In this document: positions 1-13,505 of the stretch, one piece after another | How the letters are laid out: each line of letters opens with the position of its first letter | Position numbering within the stretch: the first letter of the stretch is position 1 | NCBI RefSeq assembly: GCF_000218685.1 | Contig: NW_006763290.1 | Coordinates: 5,544,908 to 5,608,907, forward strand | Direction: 5' to 3' | Length of the DNA: 64,000 bases | Source of the DNA: Serpula lacrymans var. lacrymans S7.9 | Taxonomy: Eukaryota > Basidiomycota > Agaricomycetes > Boletales > Serpulaceae | Notes under the pieces: generated by a model | What the model was told of the DNA's origin: nothing | Databases searched by the model: none | What the model saw: only the letters and a program-made list of their open reading frames with translations | Translations under genes and position numbers: made by a program

Positions 1-2
1 AG

Positions 3-392
3 CGTGGCGGCGGCGGCGGTCGAATAGACCCATCCGAAGCCATGCTCTGCAAACTCGGCCTTACAGGCATAGGTGACAGGGCGGTTGGCGTGACAGGCCG
101 TGAGGCCTTGGGCGTTGGAGATCCTGCTATGGGTAATGGCGGGACGGGTGGGATGGCGGAGGAGGAGTGTGGTTGGGGGGTTCGTGAGCGGGAGGTGGGT
201 GTTGGGGTTGAGGCTCTTGATGAGAAAGAATCGGGCGTTGGGGTTGAGGCTCTTGATGAGGAAGATTCGGACATTGAGGGAGGGTGGGAATGGTGGAATG
301 GTGGGGGAGATGATTTATCCCTTGGATTCTCGACGAGAAGTGCATCCAACAGGAAGCGGAAATCAAGTCCGTATTCTTGGAGGAGCTGGTGA
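3..392 (+). CDS. 3' end of an unrecognised low-complexity protein (partial)
   Basis: The frame is open from the window edge to a TGA at 390-392, so this may be the last exon of a gene lying to the left. The peptide is rich in Gly, Glu and Trp, begins with a run of glycines, and holds two copies of a 12-residue unit (GVEALDE core). I recognise no domain. It converges on EXO84 with only about 25 bp between stop codons, typical of the spacing in this genome. It could equally be a chance open frame in GC-rich sequence. Confidence 0.3.
   Translation, partial: RGGGGGRIDPSEAMLCKLGLTGIGDRAVGVTGREALGVGDPAMGNGGTGGMAEEECGWGVREREVGVGVEALDEKESGVGVEALDEEDSDIEGGWEWWNGGGDDLSLGFSTRSASNRKRKSSPYSWRSW
201..272. 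repeat. 36-bp imperfect tandem repeat, two copies
   Basis: Units at 201-236 and 237-272 differ at only a few positions. The unit length is a multiple of three, so the repeat keeps frame in the overlapping open frame and adds 12 residues per copy. Confidence 0.8.
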
Positions 393-417
393 GAAGCGTG
401 AGTTATCTGGTAAAAGC

Positions 418-2603
418 TTACTCGGTGGTGATTAATCGGAAAATTACCTTTTTGCTCTGACTATAAGTAATTCGCAAAGCCTCGTCTACGGTTTGTGTCT
501 CGACATCAGAACTGTAAACCTGTTTACGGAACATCTCCGCATACGCCTCTATCTGCTTCTTTGCCCAATCAATAAAGCCTGTCGAGATTTTAATTACGGA
601 TAGACAAGTTTTTATGACACGCCACTTACCACTTGCCATCTCACTCTCCTGGAAACTAGCCAGGAACCAATCGGCAGTATGTTTAATGCCAGTGAAAACA
701 ACTACTGAGAGATCATTGATGTACATTCCAACGTGCCCTTCGAACCTGATCGCGCGAATGTACTTCCGCATAGCCTCCGTGCGTGCAGACAAAAATGTGC
801 TGCGGGCCGCAGCACCTGCGTTTAGACGGAGCAAATGGGATACGATGTTGACAATGACAGATTTACGATTATTTGGGGATGACAGCGCCTGGAGTAGTGA
901 ACTGGTTAGCGAAGCCGTAAGTGGAGTCAGCTTTGCAGCTAAAGATGGCGTCACGGCCAATTTTGCTTTTCCTAAAATTGGGGATGAGAGGCTGTAAATA
1001 TATGTGCCTGTTATTTTGACACTGACCTTGTTCAACGAGTTTGACAGCTTGATCCCATTGTCGGAGGGCAATTGCTACGGTTAAATCATCGGCAAACTCT
1101 CCCATCCAGCGAGCATCGCGTTCAGCCTTGTCTTTCGCAGTACTCCCTTCCACGCCAGCACGTTCTGCCAATTCTGCCATCCATTCTGGCCCAGAAGGAA
1201 TTTGATCCATGTTAAACACGGCTGATGCACGCTGATTACGATTTGTCAGTATCAGCGTCTAAACGATGAGTAATGTTGCTTACATCGCTGCCACCACCAA
1301 CCCACAAAGTCTTACGCCGCTCATGCTCTCCTTCACGTTCTTTGCGTTTCTTGATTGCTAGTTCTTCGGCTACTTGACGGAATTGGCCCAACAGGCTTTT
1401 CTTGTCCGATGGTGTCTCAGTTCTGTAAACGTGCGTCTCCTTGCCATGTCTGATCTTGAACACGTTTGTCATCACTTCAAATTTGAATAAGTCCTTGTTA
1501 CCCGAATTGGTACAGCGTTGTTCTCTAAACTCACTAGCTGTGTCCTTGGTATCCAATACGAGCATCTCGTTGAGCGGCCAGCACCGTTCGGCAACCAACT
1601 TGCCACTCTCTGCGTTGTTCCGACGGCGACGTTTTGCCACCAACACTGCATCATCAAGAATGACAAACCTGACGGTATTGTTGACCTTGTAAGTTGCAGC
1701 ATTGAGTGAGAATATGCCATCCATCTCTATTATAACGTGACGACCAGGGGTAGTGGGCGCAAACTTTGCAGACCCTTCGATTTGGGTGTGAAGGGTTTGC
1801 ATTTGGTTAGCATATAGCACGCGTAGATCCGCGATTGAGGATCGAACGTTTCGTCTACGTTCTGGATGAAATGGAAATATGTTATTAAACTGGCACAGTT
1901 GGCTGTTATAGAAGTACTGTACCTGCTACCGAGGCTGACTCGTCGATGTGCAGAAGTGATGGCATGCCTTTCCATTCTGCAAGGCTTTCCTTCAGTTCTA
2001 GCATTTCGTTTTCAAGTACGCTGATTTCCTTCGAAATAAGTACAAATTCTGCATAGCTGTTGCTCTAATCAATATATGCAAGGCTACGTGACCTGAAATA
2101 GAGCATACTTCTTGAACACGTTACGCTGTAGATCAACAGCGGTATCATCTTTTGATGCCCTAAGCGAAGACTGCAGCGACTTCAATTCGGCCTCGGTAGA
2201 ATTTGCGAGTTTTACTTTGAGAACTGTTTGGTTGTGGGTAAACGCGTGAGCTAGACGAGCAGCGCCGAGAAAGCTCACAGGCATCTGGGTCAAAGTTATC
2301 TTGATCGAGGAGTTTATTATCGTTGATTCTCGGGTCCTCATGGATCTGTTTCACGTCGAGCACAATCTCGTCCTGGTCATTTTGGTTTCCTGGTCGCAAC
2401 CCAATGGGGATGGTGGGGACAGCGGGGACAAATGCATCTGTAGGTGCGGATATTTCAGCATATCTGAGTGACATGCGCTTTTTGATCTTGTCGTCGACGG
2501 TGGACTTGCGGGCATTTTTGTTTGGTATGGGCTTTGCAAGCTTTGATGCTGAGCGTTTTACCTGGCGAGAATCTGAGGGTCTGCGAGTGCGGAGGGACTG
2601 CAT
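418..2603 (-). CDS. EXO84: Exocyst complex component Exo84
   Basis: Exo84 is a subunit of the octameric exocyst that tethers secretory vesicles at growth sites. Seven exons can be read with introns at 2224-2278, 2057-2108, 1862-1922, about 1222-1264, 972-1026 and 579-629; the frame closes to about 622 residues. A basic, disordered N-terminus (MQSLRTRRPSD) leads to the vps51-like coiled-coil segment (FKNYAEFVLISKE), then the PH-like domain (TPGRHVIIEMDG), then the helical C-terminal domain ending near QSKKVIFRLITTE. The fourth intron is the least certain: its donor would be GTTTAG. The gene is divergent from SKT5 with 290 bp between start codons. Confidence 0.9.
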
Positions 2604-2893
2604 GGTGGTCAGGAGTAAGGAGTGTTAGAGTGTCAGTTGCAGGTACTGGTACTGTCCGCCACCGAGCCGGTCGGACTGTGCCGAGTTCGGCAGGAGTGAT
2701 GGAGGCATTTATGGGATTGTTAGTTCGCTGCTGTCGGCGACCACGACCTTTGGAACGGCAGTGCCAGGTATTTTAAGCAAAGCACAAGTATTCCGGGTTC
2801 AAACGAAGACCGTGGCTGCAACTTTGGGGCTTTTCATAACAATATCCCTCCCAGCTTATTCCATTCTGTCCAATATTCCTCGCCCTCACCACC
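2604..2893. promoter_or_regulatory. Shared divergent promoter of EXO84 and SKT5
   Basis: A 290-bp gap separates the two divergent start codons. The side next to SKT5 is pyrimidine-rich, ending in a CCTCACCACC context before the ATG, as is usual for fungal promoters. No clear TATA box was found. Co-regulation of the two genes is inference from position only. Confidence 0.5.
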
Positions 2894-4600
2894 ATGTATG
2901 GCACTCAGGCCCAGTCACGGCCAAACTCGTTCTACACGCCTGAATATAACCCACGCATGGACTCGATGAGCTCGAGAGAGTTCTACAGTGGAAACCATCA
3001 GACATCTCCAGATGCCTTACCAGAACAGCATCGCAGGCCACCAAGGGGTCAGCCGCGCTCTTTCACAGATTCTCCACGCATATTACCACAGCAACAGTAT
3101 GATCAATACGAAGTCGACGACAACGGTCCTCCTTCACCCCAGGATGGGGATGATTTCTTTATATCTCAGCAGAATAACAGTTATCCAGATCAGCAAGCAC
3201 TTCCCCCACGTTCCATCGCCACCCAATCAGTACGATCTCCCTCCCCCCCGCAAGGCCCCATCTTAGACCACTCACACCTCCGTCCCGGTAACCAAGCATC
3301 CCTCCTCTCATACGAGCGCACCCTTGAGCTTTATCGTGCAAATGCTAAGAAGACCCAAGACCCCGATTTGCAGTTCGAGTTCGCCGTCTTCATGATTGAC
3401 GCTTCCAAATCTTTTCCTATCCCTACCCCCACTCCTGGAAACGTCATGGAAATCGAGAAAGCAGTCGAGAAGCGGGAGAATCTCGTACACGAGGCCACCT
3501 CGTTGCTCAAGCGTCTCGCAGACAGAGGTCACCCAGCTTCACAATATTTCCTAGCAGATTGTTACGCAAACGGTCTCGGCACTGTGAAAAACAGACAAGA
3601 CTTTGATCGTGCATATCCCTTGTTTGTCCTAGCTGCTAAGCACGGCCATCCAGATGCTGCCTATCGTGCCGGCACCTGTTGCGAAAACGGATGGGGCTGC
3701 CGCCGTGAATCCGCCAAGGCCCTTCAGTTCTTCCGTAAAGCCGCTGCAGCACAGCATCCTGGCGCCATGTATCGTATTGGCATCGCAGAGCTAAACGGAG
3801 AACTAGGGTTATCAAAGAGGCCCAGAGAGGGTGTCAAGTGGCTCAAACGCTCTGCAGAGCACGCCAATGCAGAGTTCCCTCATGCATTGCACGAGCTGGC
3901 GCTTCTTCACGAACGTGGTGTCGAGAACGTCGTTTTCATCGACGTCGAATACTCGGTAGAGTTGCTCGCTCAGGGTGCCGAATTGGGATATGCGCCCTCT
4001 GCACATCGCTTGGGGGAGTGCTACGAATATGGCAAAATGGGTTGTCCCCAGGACCCTGCGCTCTCTATTCATTACTATGTGCGCAATTCTTTTACTCAGC
4101 GTACCTCTACTTGACGAGCTATTCACCATAACAGAACATTGCTGCTCAACAGAACCACAGAGACGCATGCTTTGCGTTGACAGCGTGGTACCTAGTCGGC
4201 TCTCCGGGTGTCCTCCCCCAATCGGATACAGAGGCATTCTTGTGGGCGAAGAAAGCGGCTGATGCAGGTCTTGCAAAAGCCATGTATGCCGTGGGCTACT
4301 TCTTGGAAGTCGGCATTGGTACGCCCCCGAATATGTCCGAGTACGTCTAGCCTACTCGCACAACGCTATTTTTGCATCAGTTTCTTCTTATTACTCGCTA
4401 CTCACTTCCCCTCCCTTTATAGATCTCTCTCCTACTACAAGAAGGCAGCAGAGCTAGGTGACAAGCGTGCTTCCCAACGGCTCAAAGGAGCCACAAATAC
4501 GCCTATGCCCCATCCCGGTGGTCCTGGGTCAGTTATCAGCAGAGACGTGGGCGATACGATGAATGGAAAGCACAACAACAAAGATTGCATCATCATGTAA
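2894..4600 (+). CDS. SKT5: Sel1-repeat chitin synthase activator (Skt5/Chs4 type), prenylated
   Basis: Proteins of this family recruit and activate chitin synthase at the bud neck or septum. Three exons (2894-4078, 4135-4340, 4423-4600) give 522 residues. The first ~130 residues are Pro/Gln/Ser-rich and disordered. Tandem Sel1 repeats follow from about residue 195, recognisable by A..G...A.Y.LG..Y..G patterns such as ASQYFLADCYANGLGT and AAYRAGTCCENGWG. The C-terminus is KDCIIM, a CaaX box expected to be farnesylated or geranylgeranylated, as in yeast Skt5/Chs4. The prenyl anchor fits a role at the plasma membrane. The sequence cannot tell which chitin synthase is the partner. Confidence 0.88.
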
Positions 4601-4972
4601 ACGACAGAAGTGCATTTGCTCATTCTTCGCATCAGAGGAGAGTGGTATACGAAAGGATGCTTGATCAAGATCATGGACTGCAAGGGGCAGCTGGAAGACC
4701 GTACATTGCCTTGCCACCCGTTATAATTTTCACGCTCGTTACCTGCTTAAAAAGAACTACACAGGTCTACTCGGATATTCATTTTAATCATATATGCTGG
4801 GACTGGTTAGCTGTATGCATCAGTCGTTTAATAATCTTATGTATATACAAGTGGACTCGGATGGACTGGTAGTAGGTTAGATACGATAACGAACGATTAG
4901 ATCTGATTTTGTGGCAGCATTTATTTAATTTCACTTTCTTGAAGAATTCCATCATACCCTTGAATCTATTCT
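4601..4972. other. Gap between SKT5 and the readable part of DPH4
   Basis: AT-rich sequence holding the SKT5 3' UTR and the DPH4 promoter. It should also carry the missing first exon of DPH4; the only ATG in the last 115 bp is at 4861-4863. Nothing else is recognised. Confidence 0.5.
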
Positions 4973-5452
4973 TTGAGCTTCAAGTTGTTGCAGGGAGTCA
5001 AACTGGATTCTTCTCCACACATAGATTTCTATCAGTTGTTGGCAGTTCCACGAACAGCTTCAGCTACCGATATCAAGCTTGCGTACCACCGTGCCCTCCT
5101 GCTATCTCACCCAGACAAACGTGTCAATGCTGCCAACGTCCCGACAGCAGACATCGCCTTGATCAAGGAAGCATACACGACACTTGCGTCTACATCGTCA
5201 AGAGCTACATACGATGCGCAACTATCCCAAAATCGCAAGCCCAGCGGACCCAGACCTGCTCAGATCATCTCACTAGAAGATTTCAGCGATACCGGTCCTG
5301 ACGACGAAAGTGGATTATGGACGTATGGCTGTCGATGCGGAGGTCAATACCGGATTGGTGAAGAGGATATGGATAAAGGTCAGCATCTGGTGGGCTGCAC
5401 CAGCTGTTCTGAAGTCGTGTGGGTGGGCTATGAGATCGCCGAGGATGGATGA
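4973..5452 (+). CDS. DPH4: Diphthamide biosynthesis J-domain protein Dph4 (DNAJC24), start unresolved
   Basis: Dph4 is a J-protein that binds iron through a CSL/DPH-type zinc finger and supports Dph1-Dph2 in making diphthamide on elongation factor 2. The J-domain runs from DFYQLLAVPR through HRALLLSHPDKR, with the HPD triad, to RATYDAQL. The C-terminal finger has CRCGG and CTSC cysteine pairs within GLWTYGCRCGGQYRI. The frame contains no ATG before the J-domain, and an in-frame stop lies at 4961. The start must therefore be on an upstream exon: an ATG at 4861 spliced (109-nt intron) to an acceptor at about 4977 would restore frame, but this is a guess. Confidence 0.85.
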   Translation: MSFKLLQGVKLDSSPHIDFYQLLAVPRTASATDIKLAYHRALLLSHPDKRVNAANVPTADIALIKEAYTTLASTSSRATYDAQLSQNRKPSGPRPAQIISLEDFSDTGPDDESGLWTYGCRCGGQYRIGEEDMDKGQHLVGCTSCSEVVWVGYEIAEDG

Positions 5453-5583
5453 CTGGGTTAAAAGTCTTGCGAACATAGGAACGCAGTGGATTTACGACCA
5501 ATGATAGTATGTGCTTTATTCTACGATGTGTGATTATGAAAATCTAAGATTATGTTCTGATTATCCATCCCCAATCCCATCAT

Positions 5584-8500
5584 TCAGTCCATAACCATGG
5601 CGCCCTCGCGATCAGCCTCCCATTTTTTGATCAAAGCAGAACGTAACTCTCTGCCCAATGCGAGTGACACGGGCCAAGGGACTGCATTGCCAATTTGGCG
5701 ATGCATCTAGCAGTAAAAGAAAAGGAATATCAGTTAGAACGGGAGAAGAGATGCACTTGGTATACTTAAACTAACTGTTATTACGTTATCGCCGTCAGCG
5801 TAGAAAGTGAAATAATCAGGGAATCCTTGCGATCTTGCAAGTTCCCGTACCGTTACGATCCGCATACACTATAAAGAAAAGAGATTAGATTATATCTCGT
5901 ATTTGACAATAAGGATAACTTACATATGGATTCAAGACGCGACATTGCTTTGCAGTGGGATCAACGTTAGTCACTGTGGTTTGAAACCAGAGACTTCTAT
6001 CCAACCGCCCATAAAGACCTGGATTTTACAAATTGATGAGAAACACCGATACATATCTGACGAGATGTAGTTGGATTACCAGGTCTAAACCCAGATCTAG
6101 CCATTGCAGAACCAGGATTCGCCGTTTGCCATTCCCAAAGAGCAGAAGGCATATCTATGAAGTTTTATATGAGCAAGCAGTTTGTGACGTGTTCTGTGCA
6201 CATACCCCTATAATCCGCTTTGGCTTTGAGAGGGATACTCCTCACTCTGGATATACGTTAGCTATGCTGAGTTTGGGATACATATATGGCAAATCAGGCT
6301 CACCTTTTCACCTTGATAGGAAGGTAAGTTCGAGTGTATTGCTGAAGGTCTTCAGTTGGTTTCCGTCGGCACCACAGCTGGAAGGCCGTGCGTGGTTCAT
6401 GTCGGTATACCGCTTGACCACGGAGACCGCACCAAGCTTTCTGCTTGTCGCACTTGACTTGCTTGATATCATCGCGTGTTTCCGGATCTTGGCGAGATCT
6501 GCCAGCACGGTCCGGATTGCTCCTAGATAGAACACATTGCGTGAGTTAGGTCGCCCTAGACACATACGGAGGCCATACCAATCGAATAAAGGAAGATCGT
6601 GTATTGCATCATCAATAGACACATAACTATGGGGCGCTGTCCCGTTCATGAACTTGATGGGACGAACATAGTGACCGTTTGGAAACTTAATCTCCAGACT
6701 ATCTACAAGAGGGAAGTCATGCGATGGTTGAGGAAGTTCTGGTAACGGGTAGCCATGCTTCGACGCGACAAGGAAAAAGCGGACGCGGGTCTGTGGAGTA
6801 CCATAATGTGCGGCCTGGAGCAAGCCAACACGAACTTGGTAACTGTATGACGTGTAAAGAAGTATTGGTCTCACGATTCAAAGCAATACGTACCCCATAG
6901 CAATCATCACCCGCATCACAAATTTCAAGCCACCCATTTCAATGCCTCCCGCAACTTTATGCTCATCAACCTGATGAGCCTTGAGGTTATACTGAAGGAA
7001 CCCGCGAACGTTCTCAAATATGCAGTACCGAGGCTGTAGAAAGTCGATCCAAGATAAGACATTGAGGATGAGATTGCTCTTTAGGTCATTGGCTTTCTGG
7101 TACATATTCAGCCGAGAGTGGGGCTGGCTGGACAGAATTGAGCTTATCGCGAATATCAGCAGAACCATCACTCACCATGGAAACCCAGCTACTATACAGT
7201 CTATATCCCCTGGTCGAAGAGGCGGAGGTAGGTTCTTATTATTGTCTATAGTCTTAAGCCTGTCCACTGGAAGCCCTTCATGCTTCTTTATAGCCCACTG
7301 TAATATCTTATTTGCACATTGGTTGTACACAGTGGTATCCGGACAATTGCGCCTACGATAGATCCAATAAGTTGCGCATATAATATATGTGGCAAATACG
7401 TACTTCATGGTCCTTGCAGCACTAGGTGAAATTTCGACTGCATGTGTCACCTTTATACAACCGGATTCCTCCAGACCTAATCCAAATGCTCCTGATCCAC
7501 CAAAAGGATCGAATGCGCGAAGAGGTCGTCGTCGAGCATTGGACATAAACTCCTTCAAAGTATTATGTTTGTCTAAGTTTTCCTGGACGCACGTTTTGCA
7601 TATGAGAAGTTCGTGCGGCTCCATGTCCCTCCTTTGGTTCCAAGACCGTACGTCTAAGGAGGGGAAGTGATACCGGACAAAGAAATGGTTTGGTGCAGCT
7701 AATAGCCAAGCTCTGGGATCTGGTAGTGAATTGTGTGGATACACAAAGCATAGTCCGAGCAGGTCTGATAATACGACTTCCATCTCATCATCAGTGGCGA
7801 ACAAGTGACGCTGACAATACAGTACATTGAACAGGGGCGGTGGAAACAATAAAAAATAAGATGACAAACCTCGTCTTTGATTATATTGTGTGGGCGCAGT
7901 CCGAGCTTGTCCATGCGCCCGAATAATTTGACCTTAACGCTGGGTTCATCACTCTCCCGCAACCTAGTTGGAAATGAGATGCTCGTCAAGTGACCCACAT
8001 GACATGGGCCCTCTTTCGCCTTGATGAGAACGAAGTCATTGATGTGATAACTGACACCATGCCATGCTACGCCATTGGTTATCTTTTTTCCGTACAGTTC
8101 TTGATCTCTGTGCTCGACGAGCAGACAACCAGGGCAGTTATCCGGTGGTGCACTATTTACTGCTAAGGATGCTTGTCTTGCGTTGATATCCGTGAAGGAT
8201 GCAGTTTTGCAGTCATAAACGAGCCTAGACTCATATTTAGAAATACTATGAGTGTCACCGCTTGGAAACCAACCTGCAATAAAAATCCTGTGGCTTGAAT
8301 GTCGGAAGTTTCGTTAAGGGGTCCGGGAAATGGACGGTGACTTTGCCCACAATCAGCGAAAAGGCAAGAGAATTACATATGTCTGTCAAAAAGAGCTCTT
8401 GTGGGTCGCTAATTTCTTGCAAAACAGTTTTTGTGCTATGTTCGAACCAAAGAACATGCATTGTTTCGTGTTCTCCGTCAAGGTATATAATCTTGGCAAA

Positions 8501-10150
8501 CCTGATGGAATATAAGCAATACATATCGGACTTGTAGTTGTAGATGACCTACCAAAAGAAATCAGCTAGATGGGCCTTGGGAGGAATATCCTTCGGATGA
8601 GGCAACTCGGGGGCTTTTTTATTCTCGTACTGGCCAATTGCAACCACGACGACGTCACCTAACTATCTAAGCTAAGGATGCATATCAGCAAAGTAGCACA
8701 CCAACGAAACTCACCGAGTAGTTTACACCACCAATCTGAACACATCGAAGCCAGCGGGACCTTGGCTTCAACCGTTGTTCCGGTTGGATGTGGACTGGTC
8801 GCTCTTCAACTGCGGCTCGCTCTATAAATCTACGCATTCTCAGTAGTGGATCATATGTTGGTGCTTCAGACAACGGCTTTGGACGTGGTCCAATTACAAT
8901 CAAGTGTTCTTTAAAGTAACCTGTTGCCATTTGGGCTATAAGCGGTGTAACATGGGTTGGGTTCTGGTTCTCCGTACGAAGCACAGCTAGGTCCAAATTT
9001 CCGTTAAGTTTGTGAAGAGGCCGTTTGGGGAAGGAAGGTCTAGCAATCCGCGTAGCAGCAGGGCCCGCCCTTCTAGGAAGAGCCGTCGGTGCTTTACGCT
9101 GAAGATGTTGAATAAGAGGCGACTCTGCTATTCTATCAGGATTTTCTATAGTCTCCAAGGCCAGGCTGAGATCAGGAACCTAAAACCGAAAGTAAGTGAT
9201 AAGTAGCCACAACAAAGTATCTAGCCTTACTGCAGCCCATAAGTCCTTTTCTTCTAGGGGATGCCCCAGTATGTCCAATGTTAAAAACTCTTGAAGAAAG
9301 TCTTTATACACTCGGTTAGGCTCTTTCAAGGCTGATGAGATAACCAGTTGCACTATTCGTCGTGATCCCAAAAATGAGCGCAAGTAACGAAGGTATTTCC
9401 GCGATGGATCCTTGAGCTGATACCAAGAGTGCTCCGTTTCGATATATACTGGGCTTGAATAGAAAGTCAGATATCCAAATATTACACACAATCTATAGTC
9501 CACCCACTCATCTCGCTTCGTGAAATCGAAGTCATAGCGTAATATTGCACCGAGGAGTATCAACTGCGGTTCCAATTCTTCCTCTAAGCCGTCCTCCTGA
9601 CCCTCGTCCTCGTCGTTTTCAAATATGGGAGCGACGATGCCTGCACCCTCGAAGTGACGATCGATAACTCCATCGTCCTCTTCCAGAGCCGTCAATAAAA
9701 CCATCTCATTGTCATGATTGGGGTCAAAGATGGAGAAGTCGGAAAGTGACCTGACGGGTTTGGAACCGTCGTCGTCTTCATCGGGATCTTCGCCGAATAC
9801 CACGAAGTCTTTCGTCTCACGTATCTCATTTGGCTGGTGATGGTAGTGGCTCACTGTCAATATCTGATTAACTAAATTCTGAGTAATATATCCTGTCAGT
9901 GTTTCACACACCTGCCAGAGGACGAGAACTACCAAGACTACGGCGTTTAGAACCCTAGGTGTCCGATATACTCAGCATATATTCGGGTCAGGCGTTTTTT
10001 TTTTGTACTCACACGAACACTTTGGTCAGACAGACCATCGAGGCTGCGTTTTCGGCCGCTCTGAGTGCCGCTAGTGTCTGTGCCACTACCGTCTTGAGCT
10101 TCATCGGGAAAGCTTATCTCGTAAGCAGTCGGACGACGACGAGGCGGCAT
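5584..10150 (-). CDS. DNA (cytosine-5) methyltransferase, DNMT1 class (RFD + 2 BAH + catalytic domain)
   Basis: Predicted to add a methyl group to cytosine in DNA, probably as a maintenance enzyme. Many exons. Order: basic N-terminus (10150-10000; KKKRL-type basic stretch); replication-foci domain (9870-9180, with IETEHSWYQLKDPSRKYLRY) after a very acidic stretch; first BAH (about 9158-8255); second BAH (about 8000-7600); catalytic domain. Motif I is FDPFGGSGAFGLGL. Motif IV is GFPCQPHSR, its catalytic Cys codon split by the intron at 7128-7175. Motif VI is FENVRGF, motif VIII is AAHYGTPQTRVRFFLVAS, motif IX is TVRELARSQGFPD and motif X is RQIGNAVPWPVSLALG. All key motifs are intact, giving roughly 1,200 residues. 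It could belong to the DNMT1 or the fungal DIM-2 branch; I favour DNMT1. Confidence 0.9.
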
Positions 10151-12697
<2,547 letters not shown>

Positions 12698-13505
12698 TGT
12701 GCAGATCTTGATTGCGGGGAGACCGAGGGTTCAAGAACAATGACAAGGACCTGCAAGGGATTATGGAAAGCAAGAAACTAACAATACTGGGATTTGACGA
12801 GGAGGAAGAGATGACCGTCCTGTTGGTCCACCTGTTTGTGGCAATCGAATTATATTCTTATAATTGGAAATGGCAAGAAGTGTCCAGAACTTTGATCCAA
12901 TTTTCCGGATGTTAGTCGGGGTCCTACAGTAAATCTGTGGAGTCTAGACCCCAAATACCAGTTCCTCCACAAATACCCGATGTCACATCCGAGTTGAATA
13001 TCGCATTTACAAATCGCAGTTGCCCAAAAAAAAAAAGGCAGAGAAAGGAGTGATAGACGTGTTCACCAATGGTATATAAAAATATCTACTGTTTGTTGAA
13101 GTAGATAATATAATACGGAGTTCTCCGACGGTGATGGGGGTCCGTCTCCGCAATTCGCAAAAATTGTCGTTTTAGGTTGGACAGATCGTGCGATCGCCGA
13201 GTAAGCTCGAGTATTGTGAGCAAGTGTTATACATTTTGGTGGCTTGGAGATATTGGTATGTATTTCACTCTCTTTCAACCAATGGTTATTACGTTGATAT
13301 ATCAGATTTATTCTAGTCTAAGAAGCTGACAAACTTGGGTTATAAAGCACGAGGTGAGAGATTTTTAGAATTGCTTAGCACTGCAGTAAAGTGTTCTCAG
13401 GCTTTCGTCTGCTCAAACGGAAAGACACGGAACGTTTCCTGAACTTGAACTTGACCTTTGTCCTACAACGACCTTTGATATTCTGTCCTTTGGCGTGTGC
13501 ATACC
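12698..13505. promoter_or_regulatory. Divergent HOG1/MCR1 intergenic region
   Basis: An 808-bp gap. Around 13065-13082 a CCAAT box is followed closely by a TATATAAAA element on the + strand, a plausible core promoter for rightward transcription, with about 420 bp left for a long MCR1 leader. No coding frame is supported here. Confidence 0.4.

Noticed and set aside
614..997. 127-codon + frame
   Set aside because: Antisense shadow of EXO84 exons; the minus strand carries the recognisable protein and intron signals.
13065..13390. Possible separate small gene behind the CCAAT/TATATAAAA element
   Set aside because: No open frame or RNA-gene signature follows; more likely a distal promoter or long leader of MCR1.
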